DNA of 64,000 nucleotides from Paracoccaceae bacterium (GTDB lineage Bacteria > Pseudomonadota > Alphaproteobacteria > Rhodobacterales > Rhodobacteraceae): contig JAPORQ010000052.1 of assembly GCA_026710155.1 (NCBI GenBank), positions 1 through 64,000 on the forward strand, in the 5' to 3' direction. The position numbers and the translations under genes were made by a program. Under the pieces are notes generated by a model. The model saw only the letters and a program-made list of their open reading frames with translations. It did not search any database and was not told the DNA's origin. Positions 26,178-35,097 of the stretch are shown piece by piece; positions within the stretch are counted from its first letter, which is position 1, and every line of letters begins with the position of its first letter.

Positions 26178-27361
26178 TCAAGCTGCCAGTTTACTTGTCA
26201 GGTATTCCATTCCCCGATTGCCCTTGGACGAATTGCAATGACCACATGGCAATTGAAGATTCTCCAGGTGATCCGTCCCGCCCTTGGATCGCGGAATCAT
26301 GTGGTCAACCGTAGGGGTTTGCTGTTTGAAGTGCTCCGAACACCCGTTGCAATGCCTGCCTGATAGCCGCAAAGGGTCTTCTTGTGCGATCGGCAGGAAG
26401 GTGCTTTTCCTGGATCAGTGCAGTGGGGAATGTCGGTGCGGTTTACAATCGTTCTTGTCAAATCGTTTATACGGAACTTGACCAGTTCGGCCGCCTTTGG
26501 CGACATGTCAATGCCAACCCATTGGCGGCCAAGCGCGTCTGCGGCACCGCAAGTGGTCGTACAACCGCAGAACGGGCCGAGGATCATGTCGTTCTTGTTG
26601 GAGCCGTATTCAATGATCCCCTCCAAAAGAGCAAGGGCTTCTGGGTTGGATACACTAATCTTGCTTTGGCCGATGGTACAATGGGTTGAATATAACATAT
26701 CACATCATCGGGATGCTCGCCTTTTGGATTGAGTTCCTGTTGACCAAAATCATGACCGCACCTGACATTTCCAATGTGATGATCAAATCTTTCTTTTGTT
26801 GTTTCCGCATAAGGCTGTCTCGCGGGAGCAGGATCAAAGAACCGTTTGTCACTGGCATATATGAAAATAATATCGTGCCTTCGGGCAAAATCCAGTTTTG
26901 GAATTCCGGCTCCCCTACTAATACCAGATTATTTCGTTCCTGAAGTTACCCCTACCAAAGACAGCATCCATAACCAACTTGAGGTAATGGCTCATGGTCG
27001 GATCGCAGTGCAGGTAGATTGAACCGGTTGATTTCAGGAGCCGATGCATCTCAAGCAGTCTTGCAGCTATGTAGATCAGGTAGGACTTGTCGTTGTCAGT
27101 CATGGCCGCCTGAATGACACGCCACAATCTTGCATGCTTGGCCTCTATCAAATCAAGCCAGGTAATATTAATACCCTGTAAAGTCCATGTGTCCTTGAAT
27201 TCGGCACCGGCTGCCTTACTGCCAATAGGGGCCGCGTGGTTGGCGTTGGACTTGAACGGTGGATCGAGATAGATAAGGTCAATGGATTCGGAATTCATCC
27301 CCCGCATGATGTCGAGGTTGTCACCCGTCCAGATCGTCTGATTTTCCCAATTGGGCTGCAT
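26178..27361 (-). pseudogene. DNA methyltransferase fused to a C-terminal HNH domain, multiply frameshifted
   Basis: From 27361 the frame holds WTGDNLDIMRGMNSESIDLI and YLDPPFKSN, the catalytic DPPF motif of N6-adenine/N4-cytosine methyltransferases, up to EIIWY. After shifts the same strand continues KLDFARRHDIIFIYASDKRF, VYPTQKPLALLEGIIEYGS, then MILGPFCGCTTTCGAADALG (AdoMet motif, with Gly where Asp is usual) and WVGIDMSPKAAELVKFRIND. A last shift near 26362 leads to HCNGCSEHFKQQTPTVDHMI and PRSKGGTDHLENLQLPCGHC, a CxxC-HNH-CxxC nuclease module, ending SKLAA. At least three indels interrupt it. It was probably a single modification-plus-nuclease polypeptide. Confidence 0.82.
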
Positions 27362-27453
27362 GTTTCATCCTGTCTGCTATTATTCAAATCTTGGTTGGTA
27401 ATTATGGTCTGGCAGTTTAATTGGAATTTTCTTGATCTGTTTCTTGGAATTTT

Positions 27454-27549
27454 TGGGCTGTGGCGAAATTGGTAGACGCAACCGAGTGCCATTCGGTCCG
27501 CTGGTGCATCACCACCGGCTTGTGGGTTCGAATCCCACCAGCCCTACCA
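27454..27549 (+). tRNA. Class II, leucine-type tRNA with GCC (glycine) anticodon
   Basis: Full cloverleaf with encoded CCA. Acceptor 27454-27460 pairs with 27539-27545 in six of seven positions (U-U at 1:72), discriminator A at 27546. The D-arm TGGCGAAATTGGTAGACGC is the standard tRNA-Leu D-arm. The anticodon stem ACCGA/TCGGT (five pairs) closes a seven-base loop GTGCCAT: U33, GCC at 27488-27490, A37. The variable arm is 9 bp (CCGCTGGTG/CACCACCGG, one C-C mismatch) with a CAT loop. T-arm GTGGG-TTCGAAT-CCCAC is canonical. Leucine anticodons are NAG or NAA; GCC belongs to glycine. Either a divergent decoding or regulatory tRNA, or a degenerate copy. Structure is strong, identity is open. Confidence 0.8.
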
Positions 27550-27557
27550 ATTTCGCC
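27462..27557. repeat. 14-bp complement between tRNA D-arm and tRNA 3' end/trailer
   Basis: GGCGAAATTGGTAG (27462-27475, D-arm) is the exact reverse complement of CTACCAATTTCGCC (27544-27557), which covers the last acceptor base, the discriminator, the CCA and eight trailer bases. An unprocessed transcript could fold these together and block the cloverleaf. Confidence 0.8.
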
Positions 27558-27810
27558 TTGTGAATGTGTTTATAAAGAACAGACACAGACGCCCTGAAAA
27601 TAGTATTTGTTGAAGAATCTGTCAAGATTATCATTGAAACCCCTTTTCATGGGGTTTTGAGATGGTTGATGCCTGCCATGTGGGAAGACCTCCACCCCAA
27701 TTTGGCAAAAATTAAATGTTAAATCTAAATTGTTAACAATGACAAAAAATGAAATTGATATGTGAGTTTGATATATTGTAATCAGTTTCAATGTAAAAAG
27801 GAGAAGGACA

Positions 27811-28095
27811 ATAAGCGAAAAAGAAAAACTGAACGGCAGTTTCAACATATTGGCAGATGCCATGAAGAAGATTTTTGCCGAAGCCGTTGAAGGGACAGTG
27901 GAACCTATCAACAACAATGTCAAGGCATTGCGTACAGATATGAGGGATATGGAAAATTGATTGAACAAAAGAATCGACGATACCAACTCCCGAATTGATG
28001 AAACAAATAAAAGTATCGGCATGACAAACAGCAATATGGCTGAAATGTTTGACAATCAACAAAAGTACTTTGTCGGTATCATTGAAAAAAGTTGA
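27811..28095 (+). pseudogene. Small coiled-coil protein gene with lost start and internal stop
   Basis: A strong ribosome-binding site (AAAAAGGAGAAGG) is followed by ATA instead of ATG, then a clean frame: SEKEKLNGSFNILADAMKKI, an ALRTDMRDMEN stretch, an in-frame TGA at 27958-27960, and a repetitive heptad region (RIDDTNSRIDETNKSIGM, ending YFVGIIEKS). Without the two changes it would be about 94 residues of coiled coil. No family recognised. Its placement just after the tRNA may be chance. Confidence 0.45.
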
Positions 28096-28752
28096 AAAGA
28101 TCAAGCCTTGGCTCCTGAATCAAGTCCATTGTCGGCAATCAACTTGTCAAATGTACTTCCGGTACATTTTACCATGGGCTGTTTGAGGAAATTCGGTTTC
28201 CCCTTGTAGGTGTCGTGGATGGTCTGAGGACTACCAGGCCATTCTGTTCTACCAGATGCCTACCAAAGAGGATTGGGGTTTTTAACATGCCATGATCCAT
28301 CGGTTTAAGATTTCGAAAGATATTTGGAAGCGAGGTTTGTAGTGTCCTAATGATAGATGATAATGATGTGGTCCTTGTTTTGGTGCTATTCGATGCTTTC
28401 GGAATAGGGTCGGTGACCAAAAATCAAGTGATGAGCTGAAAACGATTTGCAATTACTTAAATTAGCGTTGTGTTTAGATGCACCATGCAGTTCTCAACCG
28501 TCGTGGATTGCCTATTGACTCGGTATATGTGGAGGTTAGCCAACAAGCCCTATGCCGAGAAACGTATGAAGAGGTCCAGCATTGGAGTATTGTAGATGGT
28601 CAGGTCATACTACCGGTATTGTTTCATGGAAGAACTTGAGTACAAGGATCCCTCAATGACCATTGGAATCCTTGCGAGAAAAAATGCGCCTCAATACGGA
28701 AATCCACACCTCATTCCTCGTTCAATTTATTCCCAAACATCTAGATGAGGTT
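28096..28752. other. Region without a supported gene
   Basis: About 650 bp of mixed composition. Short open frames exist on both strands, but none resembles a protein family or has a convincing start. No clear repeats or RNA structure seen. Confidence 0.4.
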
Positions 28753-29733
28753 CTATCTGGCCAAGTTTTCAAATTCCTGAAACTTGATACTCAATCGCTC
28801 CGGATCTGGAAAGTTATTTCTATTCTTGGGTAAAAGCAGTTTCTTTCCTTCAATACTCTTTAACAATGCAAGTGTTTGACCATCCTTTGCATCCATTAGG
28901 GTTCGGGATAAATGCAATCCATAATCCGGATCAATACCAATCAAATTGGCGTCATAGGCGGCATGGTGCAATTTGGTCAACGGCAAACCATTTGCAATTA
29001 ATGGTTGGCCGAATTTCGGGTTTTTATCTTCAACAATATGAGCCACATCAATTAAGGGAACCTTATGTTCGGGATGGATTCGACGTGGTTCAGGAAATCC
29101 AGAAATAGCACATTTGTAGTCATAGGCCTCCATGACAGCAGTTCTGAATCTTGATTGATGAAGCCTGGTCTTTATGTTGCTAAACCTATATTTTCGCTCC
29201 ATATAGGTCGAAAGTTGTTCATCAACCCGGATTTTCAAATTCTGCCAATCACCAAGTCGGTCGATATTGATTTTCGCTTCTAGCTTATAGGGGTTCCATT
29301 CACTTACAAATACAGGGAATTCAGGTAAATAGTACCCCCCACCAGTACCAATGAAATATATTATTGGTGTTTGGTTTTCATATGCCTTCAATAGATGTTG
29401 ATTTTCTTTTGCATGAGGGTTGGTTCCCATGAATGAATAATCCAATTCATTCACCCCCTCGTATATTTTGTTGTATATCTCAATCTGATCACGGTAGGTT
29501 GCTTGTTCAAGGGATTGTGGAAAAACCGTTTTGACAGAAAGCAGCGAAATCATTTGCCTTGGCTTGTGTATGCCTTTTTGTCGATTATGCAAGGTTATTC
29601 TATCGTTATCGAATGTAAACCCCTTATCAAGTTGCGATGAATGCAATAACCCATTCACTTTGGGTAAATTAGCAATATGTTCAAAGGCTTTCAGTCTAAT
29701 CTGATGATCGATCCCACCTGAAAGGCTAGGCAT
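28753..29733 (-). CDS. HNH endonuclease, predicted restriction-type
   Basis: 326 residues. The C-terminal HNH region reads YKCAISGFPEPRRIHPEHKV then LIDVAHIVEDKNPKFGQPLI and NGLPLTKLHHAAYDANLIGI, the layout of COG3440-type predicted restriction endonucleases (His of the AHI motif, Asn-Gly-x-x-Leu, final His of HHAAYD). The N-terminal 200 residues would be the recognition part, including YFIGTGGGYYLPEFPVF. No methyltransferase is intact nearby, so a modification-dependent (type IV) enzyme is possible. The frame appears intact. Cellular target unknown. Confidence 0.75.
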   Translation of the reverse strand: MPSLSGGIDHQIRLKAFEHIANLPKVNGLLHSSQLDKGFTFDNDRITLHNRQKGIHKPRQMISLLSVKTVFPQSLEQATYRDQIEIYNKIYEGVNELDYSFMGTNPHAKENQHLLKAYENQTPIIYFIGTGGGYYLPEFPVFVSEWNPYKLEAKINIDRLGDWQNLKIRVDEQLSTYMERKYRFSNIKTRLHQSRFRTAVMEAYDYKCAISGFPEPRRIHPEHKVPLIDVAHIVEDKNPKFGQPLIANGLPLTKLHHAAYDANLIGIDPDYGLHLSRTLMDAKDGQTLALLKSIEGKKLLLPKNRNNFPDPERLSIKFQEFENLAR

Positions 29734-29826
29734 TAATTCCTGTCCTTATTTGATAATTGTTTTTGCTTGTATAAATTTGATATACCAAAAGTCAGAATTG
29801 TACATTTCACAAATTCACAATATAAC

Positions 29827-30516
29827 ATGATGTCATTGGAAATTGGAACCCCGGTAGAATTTGCCTTGCCGGATAAGGTTGTATCGGGGCATTTGTACAA
29901 AAAAGGGACTAGAAGAAACCGTGCCCAGGTTATTGATGATTCGGACATGATTTGGCGTGTGCCCGAGCATTTTCTGAAAGTTAAACCGGGGCCAAATCGA
30001 AATACGATCATAACATCTGTTGATCTGGAGAGATCAAAATATCGAGTTGGTGATTTGGTAAGTTTCTCTATCCATGGTGAACATTACTCAGGCAAAATCC
30101 ATAAACTGAACCCGATACGTGCCATCGTTATTTTAAGTAATGGAGATCAATGGACCGTATCGTATTTTTCCCTGAAACTTGTATCCCCCCCCTCCACATC
30201 AAGACAAGGTACTGGTAGGTTGAATGAAATCAGCAGCCAAGCCCGGAACCTGATGGATTCTCATGGGTTGCATGAGTGGAATTTGAGGTTTGATGAATCA
30301 ACACGTTTTTTGGGGAAATGCAACTACAGGGACAGGTCCATTCATCTCAGCCGCAGTCATGCATTGGATGGCAAGGATTCTGAAATCAGGGATACGATAT
30401 TGCACGAAATTGCTCATGCGCTTGCTGGTCCGAAAGCACGACATGGCACCAAGTGGAAGATGATCGCACAACAGATTGGAGCAAAACCAAGGGCGAGTTT
30501 CAAACCAGATGCTTAG
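29827..30516 (+). CDS. SprT-like zinc metalloprotease domain protein
   Basis: About 229 residues. Residues 130-229 form a SprT-like domain with the zinc-binding HEIAHALAGPKARHGTKWK (HExxH plus third His). The N-terminal half contains two similar KOW/SH3-like segments (VEFALPDKVVSGHLYKKGTR and LVSFSIHGEHYSGKIHKLNP), which could bind nucleic acid. SprT-like proteases in eukaryotes (Spartan) remove DNA-protein crosslinks; for bacterial ones the role is unproven. The ATG at 29827 is chosen over a TTG at 29767. Confidence 0.8.
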   Translation: MMSLEIGTPVEFALPDKVVSGHLYKKGTRRNRAQVIDDSDMIWRVPEHFLKVKPGPNRNTIITSVDLERSKYRVGDLVSFSIHGEHYSGKIHKLNPIRAIVILSNGDQWTVSYFSLKLVSPPSTSRQGTGRLNEISSQARNLMDSHGLHEWNLRFDESTRFLGKCNYRDRSIHLSRSHALDGKDSEIRDTILHEIAHALAGPKARHGTKWKMIAQQIGAKPRASFKPDA

Positions 30517-30588
30517 TTTTTGCTGTAATCTCCAAATTGTTGTGATAAAGTCCATTGGAATAAAGAACTGGACCAAGCAAGGATAGAA

Positions 30589-31179
30589 ATGCCAGATCAG
30601 ATCAATGATATAGGCAAAGCCGATAATATAGCTGCAACGGTAAGGAAAGTAGCCAAAAAAGGTCTGCCTCCAGTCCATCTTTGGAATCCACCTTTCTGTG
30701 GTGACCTAGACATGAGAATCGCCAGAGACGGTACCTGGTTTTATCTGGGAACACCGATCGGAAGAAAGTCATTGGTCAAACTCTTCTCCACCATACTCAG
30801 AAAAGATGATGGCGATTACTTTTTGATAACCCCTGTTGAAAAAGTAGGAATTAAAGTTGATGACGCGCCTTTTGTGGCAGTGGATTTTGATACTCAAGGT
30901 ACTGGTGAAAACCAGAAAGTAACGTTCACAACGAATGTCGACGATCATACCACTGCTGGAAAGGACAGACCCATTAGGGTCATGCGTGATCCCGATACGG
31001 GTGAGGTTTCACCTTATGTATTGGTCAGGACCAATCTGGAAGCCCTGATCGACAGGAAGAGTTTTTTTCGTCTTGTAGAAATCTGCGTCAATGAAGAACA
31101 CAATGGCGAGAATTGGTTCGGATTATGGTCAAAGGGGATTTTCTTTCCCTTTATACCATCCAGGGAAATGGATGTTTGA
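30589..31179 (+). CDS. DUF1285 family protein
   Basis: 196 residues. The family signature appears from PPVHLWNPPFCGDLDMRIAR through GTWFYLGTPIGRKSLVKLFS to DYFLITPVEKVGIKVDDAPF. The known structure of a DUF1285 member has a two-domain pleckstrin-like beta architecture; function is unknown. Ribosome-binding site AAGGATAG precedes the ATG. The C-terminal half ends in the typical RLVEICVNEEHNGENWFGLW. Confidence 0.9.
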   Translation: MPDQINDIGKADNIAATVRKVAKKGLPPVHLWNPPFCGDLDMRIARDGTWFYLGTPIGRKSLVKLFSTILRKDDGDYFLITPVEKVGIKVDDAPFVAVDFDTQGTGENQKVTFTTNVDDHTTAGKDRPIRVMRDPDTGEVSPYVLVRTNLEALIDRKSFFRLVEICVNEEHNGENWFGLWSKGIFFPFIPSREMDV

Positions 31180-31258
31180 TATAGGATCAGTTCGACTGAG
31201 GATTTGAACTGTATTGCAAACCGGTAATTCGATCTGATCTTTGCAAACCCGAAATTAT

Positions 31259-34060
31259 CTAATGTGCTTCCAACCAGTTTTTACCCACTCCGGAATCAAC
31301 TACTAGGCCAGGCTCTATGGCCACGACTGGATGATCAGCTTTTTCCATCGACCTGGTGGCCACCTTGATTAGGTCCGGTACAGCATCCTGCCTTACCTCA
31401 AAAAGGAGTTCATCATGGATTTGAAGAAGAAGTTTGGCTGGCAATTTGCCAATGACATCAGGTATTCTTACCATGGCCCGCCTGATGATATCCGCTGCCG
31501 AACCCTGAATGGGCGCGTTTATGGCAGCTCTTCTGGCAAAGGCTTTCTGTGGACCGCCCTTGTTGATGTTGGATGTGCCAACCTTCCGTCCAAAAAGGGT
31601 CTTGACATGGTTTTGCTGTTCTGCAATTCCTACAATCTTTTCCATATATTGCTTGATCTCGGGATACCTGGAAAAATAGCCCTCGATAAAATTGCCCGCT
31701 TCCTTGCGGGGAATCTGAAGGTTGCGGGCCAGGCCAAATGCTGAAATGCCATAGATTATGCCGAAATTAATTGCCTTGGCCTTTCTTCTCATATCCGATG
31801 ACACCTCATCAAGCGGTATTTCGAAAACCTGACTGGCAGTGGATTGATGAATGTCCATCTTTTCCCTGAAGGCTATCTTCATTCCTTTTACATTGGCCAT
31901 GTAGGCAAGGATTCTCAATTCAATCTGGCTGTAATCCAGAGATACTATTTCATATCCTTCCCTGGCAACAAATGCCTCCCGAATTTGTTTGCCTTCGCGT
32001 GTTCTGATGGGAATATTCTGCAGGTTTGGATTGATGGAGGCCAACCGTCCCGTATTGGCACCATCCAATCTGTAGGATGTATGTACCCGTCCCGTATTTG
32101 AATTAATGCAGGCCTGCAAAGCATCAGTATAGGTTGATTTGAGTTTGGCTTTATGGCGCCAATCCAGTACAAGTCCTGGCAGTTTATATCCTCGATCAGT
32201 TAGGTCTTCCAGTATATCGACACCGGTTTTATAACCACTGGATGTTTTGGCCTTGTCAGAGGGGAGTTGAAGTTTGTCAAACAGGACCTTTCCCAATTGC
32301 TTGGGGCTGCTGATCAGAAACTCCTCACCAGCCTCGGCATGAATTCTTGCTGCCAATTCGGTAAGTTCCTCCTGAAAGATACCCGAAAGTTCCTCCAGCT
32401 TTTTTGGATCCACAACTATGCCGGTTTCCTCCATGTCAGCCAATATGCCGATTAGGGGTCTCTCCAGAGTTTCGTAAACGGTCGAGACCTTGTTGTGGAT
32501 GAGTTTGGCACGGAGATGCTTCCAGACCCTTAAAATTATATCAGCAGTCGTGGCAGAATACTTTGCCGCTTCATAAATATTCGTATGGGAATAGGGTAAG
32601 GCATTTTTACCTGTACCCAAGAGGTCGGAAATTACTGGTGCTTTGAACTCAAACTTCGATTCAGCGGCCTTGGCCAGATCAAACTTGTGGTTTCCTTCAT
32701 TGGCCACGAATGATATGACTTCTATGTCATCAACAATTTCTACCTTGATCCCTTGTCTGGAAAGCAGCTTGACCAAAAACTTGATATTTTGACCTATCTT
32801 CAAAATTGAATTGTCCTCAAACACCCTTTGCATGGTCTGAAGGGCACGGTTGGATTCGATCTGGTCTGGGAATTTGCTTCCATCCGTTCTCAATAGACCC
32901 TGCGTATCCACATGCCTAAGGGGCAAGTAGAAGGTCTCCTGCTCCTTAACAGCCAAGCCCAACGCAATCAGTTCGGCCGTTGACTCCTCACCCTCGGTTT
33001 GAAAGGAAATTGCCACCTGACCATTTTCGTATATTCTGTCAACCAAATCATTGAGACTATCCATGGTGTTGACAAGTTTGTATTCCTCGGGGGTGAGAGG
33101 TTTTTCCCCTGATTGCGTATCACCATCCGCTAGATTTCTGGAGGGAAGTTCAGGTGGATCAACCTTGAGATAGTCAGCAGCCCTCAGAACCAGGGTTCGG
33201 AATTCCTGGGCAAGCAGGAAGTCAAAGAGTTTCTTTGGCTGTGGTGGGGCCAGTTTGAGATCATCAAGCGTCACGTCAATTGGCACATCCTTGAGAAGGG
33301 TTACCAATTTCCTGTAGATCAGTACATTGTCTGCATTTTCATCCATTACCTGCCTGAGTTTCGGTTTTTTGATCTCATCCCTTCGCGCAAGGAGTGTATC
33401 AAGATCACCATATTCATTGATCAGCCCTGCGGCTGTTTTGGGTCCAACACCTGGGACACCGGGGATATTATCACTACTGTCTCCCATCAGGGCCTGGATG
33501 TCAATGACCTTGTCGGGATAGACTTCAAATTTTTTCTTTACTTCCTCTGGTCCGATTTCCTGACGCTTGCGGGTATCGTACATGACTATGCCTTCACCCA
33601 CCAATTGCATCAGGTCCTTGTCGGATGATATGATGGTTACCTCACCTCCGGCCTCCTTGGCCTGGCTAGCAAGGGTGGCGATGATATCATCAGCTTCATA
33701 GCCTTCCATTTCGAGACAAGGGATATTGAAAGCCTTGGTTGCTTCCCTGGTACTGGCAAATTGTGGTATCAGGTCTTCCGGTGTTGCCTGCCGATTGGCT
33801 TTGTAGGATGGGTAGAGTTCCGATCGGAAGGTTTTTGACGATTTATCAAAAACCACCGCAATATGAGTGGGTTTCTTGGAACTCTGGAGCACATCCGTCA
33901 TCAGCATATGACAGAATATGTGGACCGCTCCCACAGGTGTATTGTCACTTCTATATCGAAACCTATCCGATGCGACGTTCAAGGAACTGAAGTAAGCCCG
34001 GAAAATATAACCCGAGCCATCAACCAGTAGTAACCTGTCTCCCTCGCCAAATTTACTCAC
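31259..34060 (-). CDS. polA: DNA polymerase I, proofreading domain degenerate
   Basis: 933 residues, three-domain family A polymerase for Okazaki-fragment maturation and repair. 5'-3' exonuclease: LLLVDGSGYIFRAYF, MEGYEADDIIATLA, ISSDKDLMQLV, MGDSSDNIPGVPGVGPKTA. Polymerase: motif A SLDYSQIELRILAYMA, motif B RRKAKAINFGIIYGISAFGL, motif C LLLQIHDELLFEV. In the middle domain the three metal-binding Asp of the 3'-5' exonuclease are replaced: FQTEGE where DTE is expected, IKFLVKLL where NxKxD is expected, and YSATTADI where YxxxD is expected. The enzyme should therefore lack proofreading, as in Taq-type polymerases. Confidence 0.96.
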   Translation of the reverse strand: MSKFGEGDRLLLVDGSGYIFRAYFSSLNVASDRFRYRSDNTPVGAVHIFCHMLMTDVLQSSKKPTHIAVVFDKSSKTFRSELYPSYKANRQATPEDLIPQFASTREATKAFNIPCLEMEGYEADDIIATLASQAKEAGGEVTIISSDKDLMQLVGEGIVMYDTRKRQEIGPEEVKKKFEVYPDKVIDIQALMGDSSDNIPGVPGVGPKTAAGLINEYGDLDTLLARRDEIKKPKLRQVMDENADNVLIYRKLVTLLKDVPIDVTLDDLKLAPPQPKKLFDFLLAQEFRTLVLRAADYLKVDPPELPSRNLADGDTQSGEKPLTPEEYKLVNTMDSLNDLVDRIYENGQVAISFQTEGEESTAELIALGLAVKEQETFYLPLRHVDTQGLLRTDGSKFPDQIESNRALQTMQRVFEDNSILKIGQNIKFLVKLLSRQGIKVEIVDDIEVISFVANEGNHKFDLAKAAESKFEFKAPVISDLLGTGKNALPYSHTNIYEAAKYSATTADIILRVWKHLRAKLIHNKVSTVYETLERPLIGILADMEETGIVVDPKKLEELSGIFQEELTELAARIHAEAGEEFLISSPKQLGKVLFDKLQLPSDKAKTSSGYKTGVDILEDLTDRGYKLPGLVLDWRHKAKLKSTYTDALQACINSNTGRVHTSYRLDGANTGRLASINPNLQNIPIRTREGKQIREAFVAREGYEIVSLDYSQIELRILAYMANVKGMKIAFREKMDIHQSTASQVFEIPLDEVSSDMRRKAKAINFGIIYGISAFGLARNLQIPRKEAGNFIEGYFSRYPEIKQYMEKIVGIAEQQNHVKTLFGRKVGTSNINKGGPQKAFARRAAINAPIQGSAADIIRRAMVRIPDVIGKLPAKLLLQIHDELLFEVRQDAVPDLIKVATRSMEKADHPVVAIEPGLVVDSGVGKNWLEAH

Positions 34061-34079
34061 TGAATCTCACAGTTCCGAA

Positions 34080-34289
34080 CTAGTTTTCTTTGGCCATTTT
34101 GGATTCAAATCCGGCCAATACAAATCGCTTGTCGCAATAACCGCATTCAACCCAGCCCTTGTCCAAGGGTATCTGATACCACACGAGGGGGTGCCCCAAG
34201 GCGCCACCTTGCCCTTGACATGAAACCCTGGTGGTTTCAACAACCTCAATCTCCGGTGCTTCCAACTCCATTTCCCACCCAAAATTCAT
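34080..34289 (-). CDS. CHCC-type zinc-finger domain protein
   Basis: 69 residues. RVSCQGQGGALGHPLVWYQI and WVECGYCDKRFVLAGF give the C-H-C-C metal ligands of the zf-CHCC family, the bacterial relatives of a mitochondrial complex I accessory subunit found widely in alphaproteobacteria. Upstream of polA on the same strand by about 20 bp. Confidence 0.88.
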   Translation of the reverse strand: MNFGWEMELEAPEIEVVETTRVSCQGQGGALGHPLVWYQIPLDKGWVECGYCDKRFVLAGFESKMAKEN

Positions 34290-34483
34290 TCTTACCAGCT
34301 ATACCAATTTACACCAATCGGTTTTACAAAGAATATTAATCAAATGTTTTATAAACAACAAATTAATTCGAATTACAACTTTATCGGAAAGAATTTTGGC
34401 TCTTCGTCCAAAATGGTGGGTAATTCACCTGTTGATTTCCTCGGGATATAAATCTAGACCAGCAAAAATTGAAATAAACATCA

Positions 34484-35097
34484 TTACCAAGCCTTTTCAA
34501 ACCGACTTAGAAGAGATGTGAACATGTTATCGCAATGCTTGCATCGTTTGCGCACTTCGTCTGGGTTAATTTGTTTCATTAACTCCGAGGCATGTTTGAT
34601 CTTGTGGTACCTGCCTTTCCGGGTTTTTGATGTTGCGTTATCAAGCCAGTTGGAAATATCCGGCTTGGAAGTATCTTCCAGTTCAGCAGGTAGGATGATG
34701 GGCCTATAATTATTCCCATAAAATTTTTTCATCGCCTTTTGATCACAAACAATCCATGTCTCCATTGTCTGAACCATCAAATGGACATTGTTTTTATTAT
34801 TTTCCAAAAATTGCCAACCATCACGTTGTGTTAAATGTTGATGGGGTATCCAGCTTTAACTTTTTCTTCGGAATCAACCAAGAGAACGACAACATGATAT
34901 TTCTCAAACTCATTAAAGTTGTAAAACCCTCTATAAGCCTCGTTACGATCACCGCAAGCAACAAGTTTAAAGAACCATCGGTTATCTCTACAATTATCCC
35001 TAATCTCTCCAAGGAATTCTGACATTCCACGACGTAACGCACTTTTTGTATTGGCTCCAACACCGCCACCTTCAAGATATATGGCGATTCCTGTCAC
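34484..35097 (-). pseudogene. DUF4276 protein, one-base frameshift; partner of AAA ATPase
   Basis: Starting from a GTG that overlaps the ATPase stop (GTGA), the first part reads VTGIAIYLEGGGVGANTKSA, RWFFKLVACGDRNEAYRGF and VVVLLVDSEEKVKAGYP. It shifts by one base at CCCC near 34847 into HQHLTQRDGWQFLENNKN then VHLMVQTMETWIVCDQKAM and YHKIKHASELMKQINPDEVR. Both parts match DUF4276, a family with a Toprim-like look (acidic residues after the first strand and in the VDSE strand) that commonly sits beside AAA ATPases in defence loci. One indel separates it from an intact gene of about 200 codons. Confidence 0.8.

Noticed and set aside
27454-27549. Selenocysteine tRNA or ordinary tRNA-Gly
   Set aside because: Anticodon is GCC rather than UCA, the acceptor/T-arm is 7/5, and the long variable arm, leucine-type D-arm and A73 do not fit tRNA-Gly.
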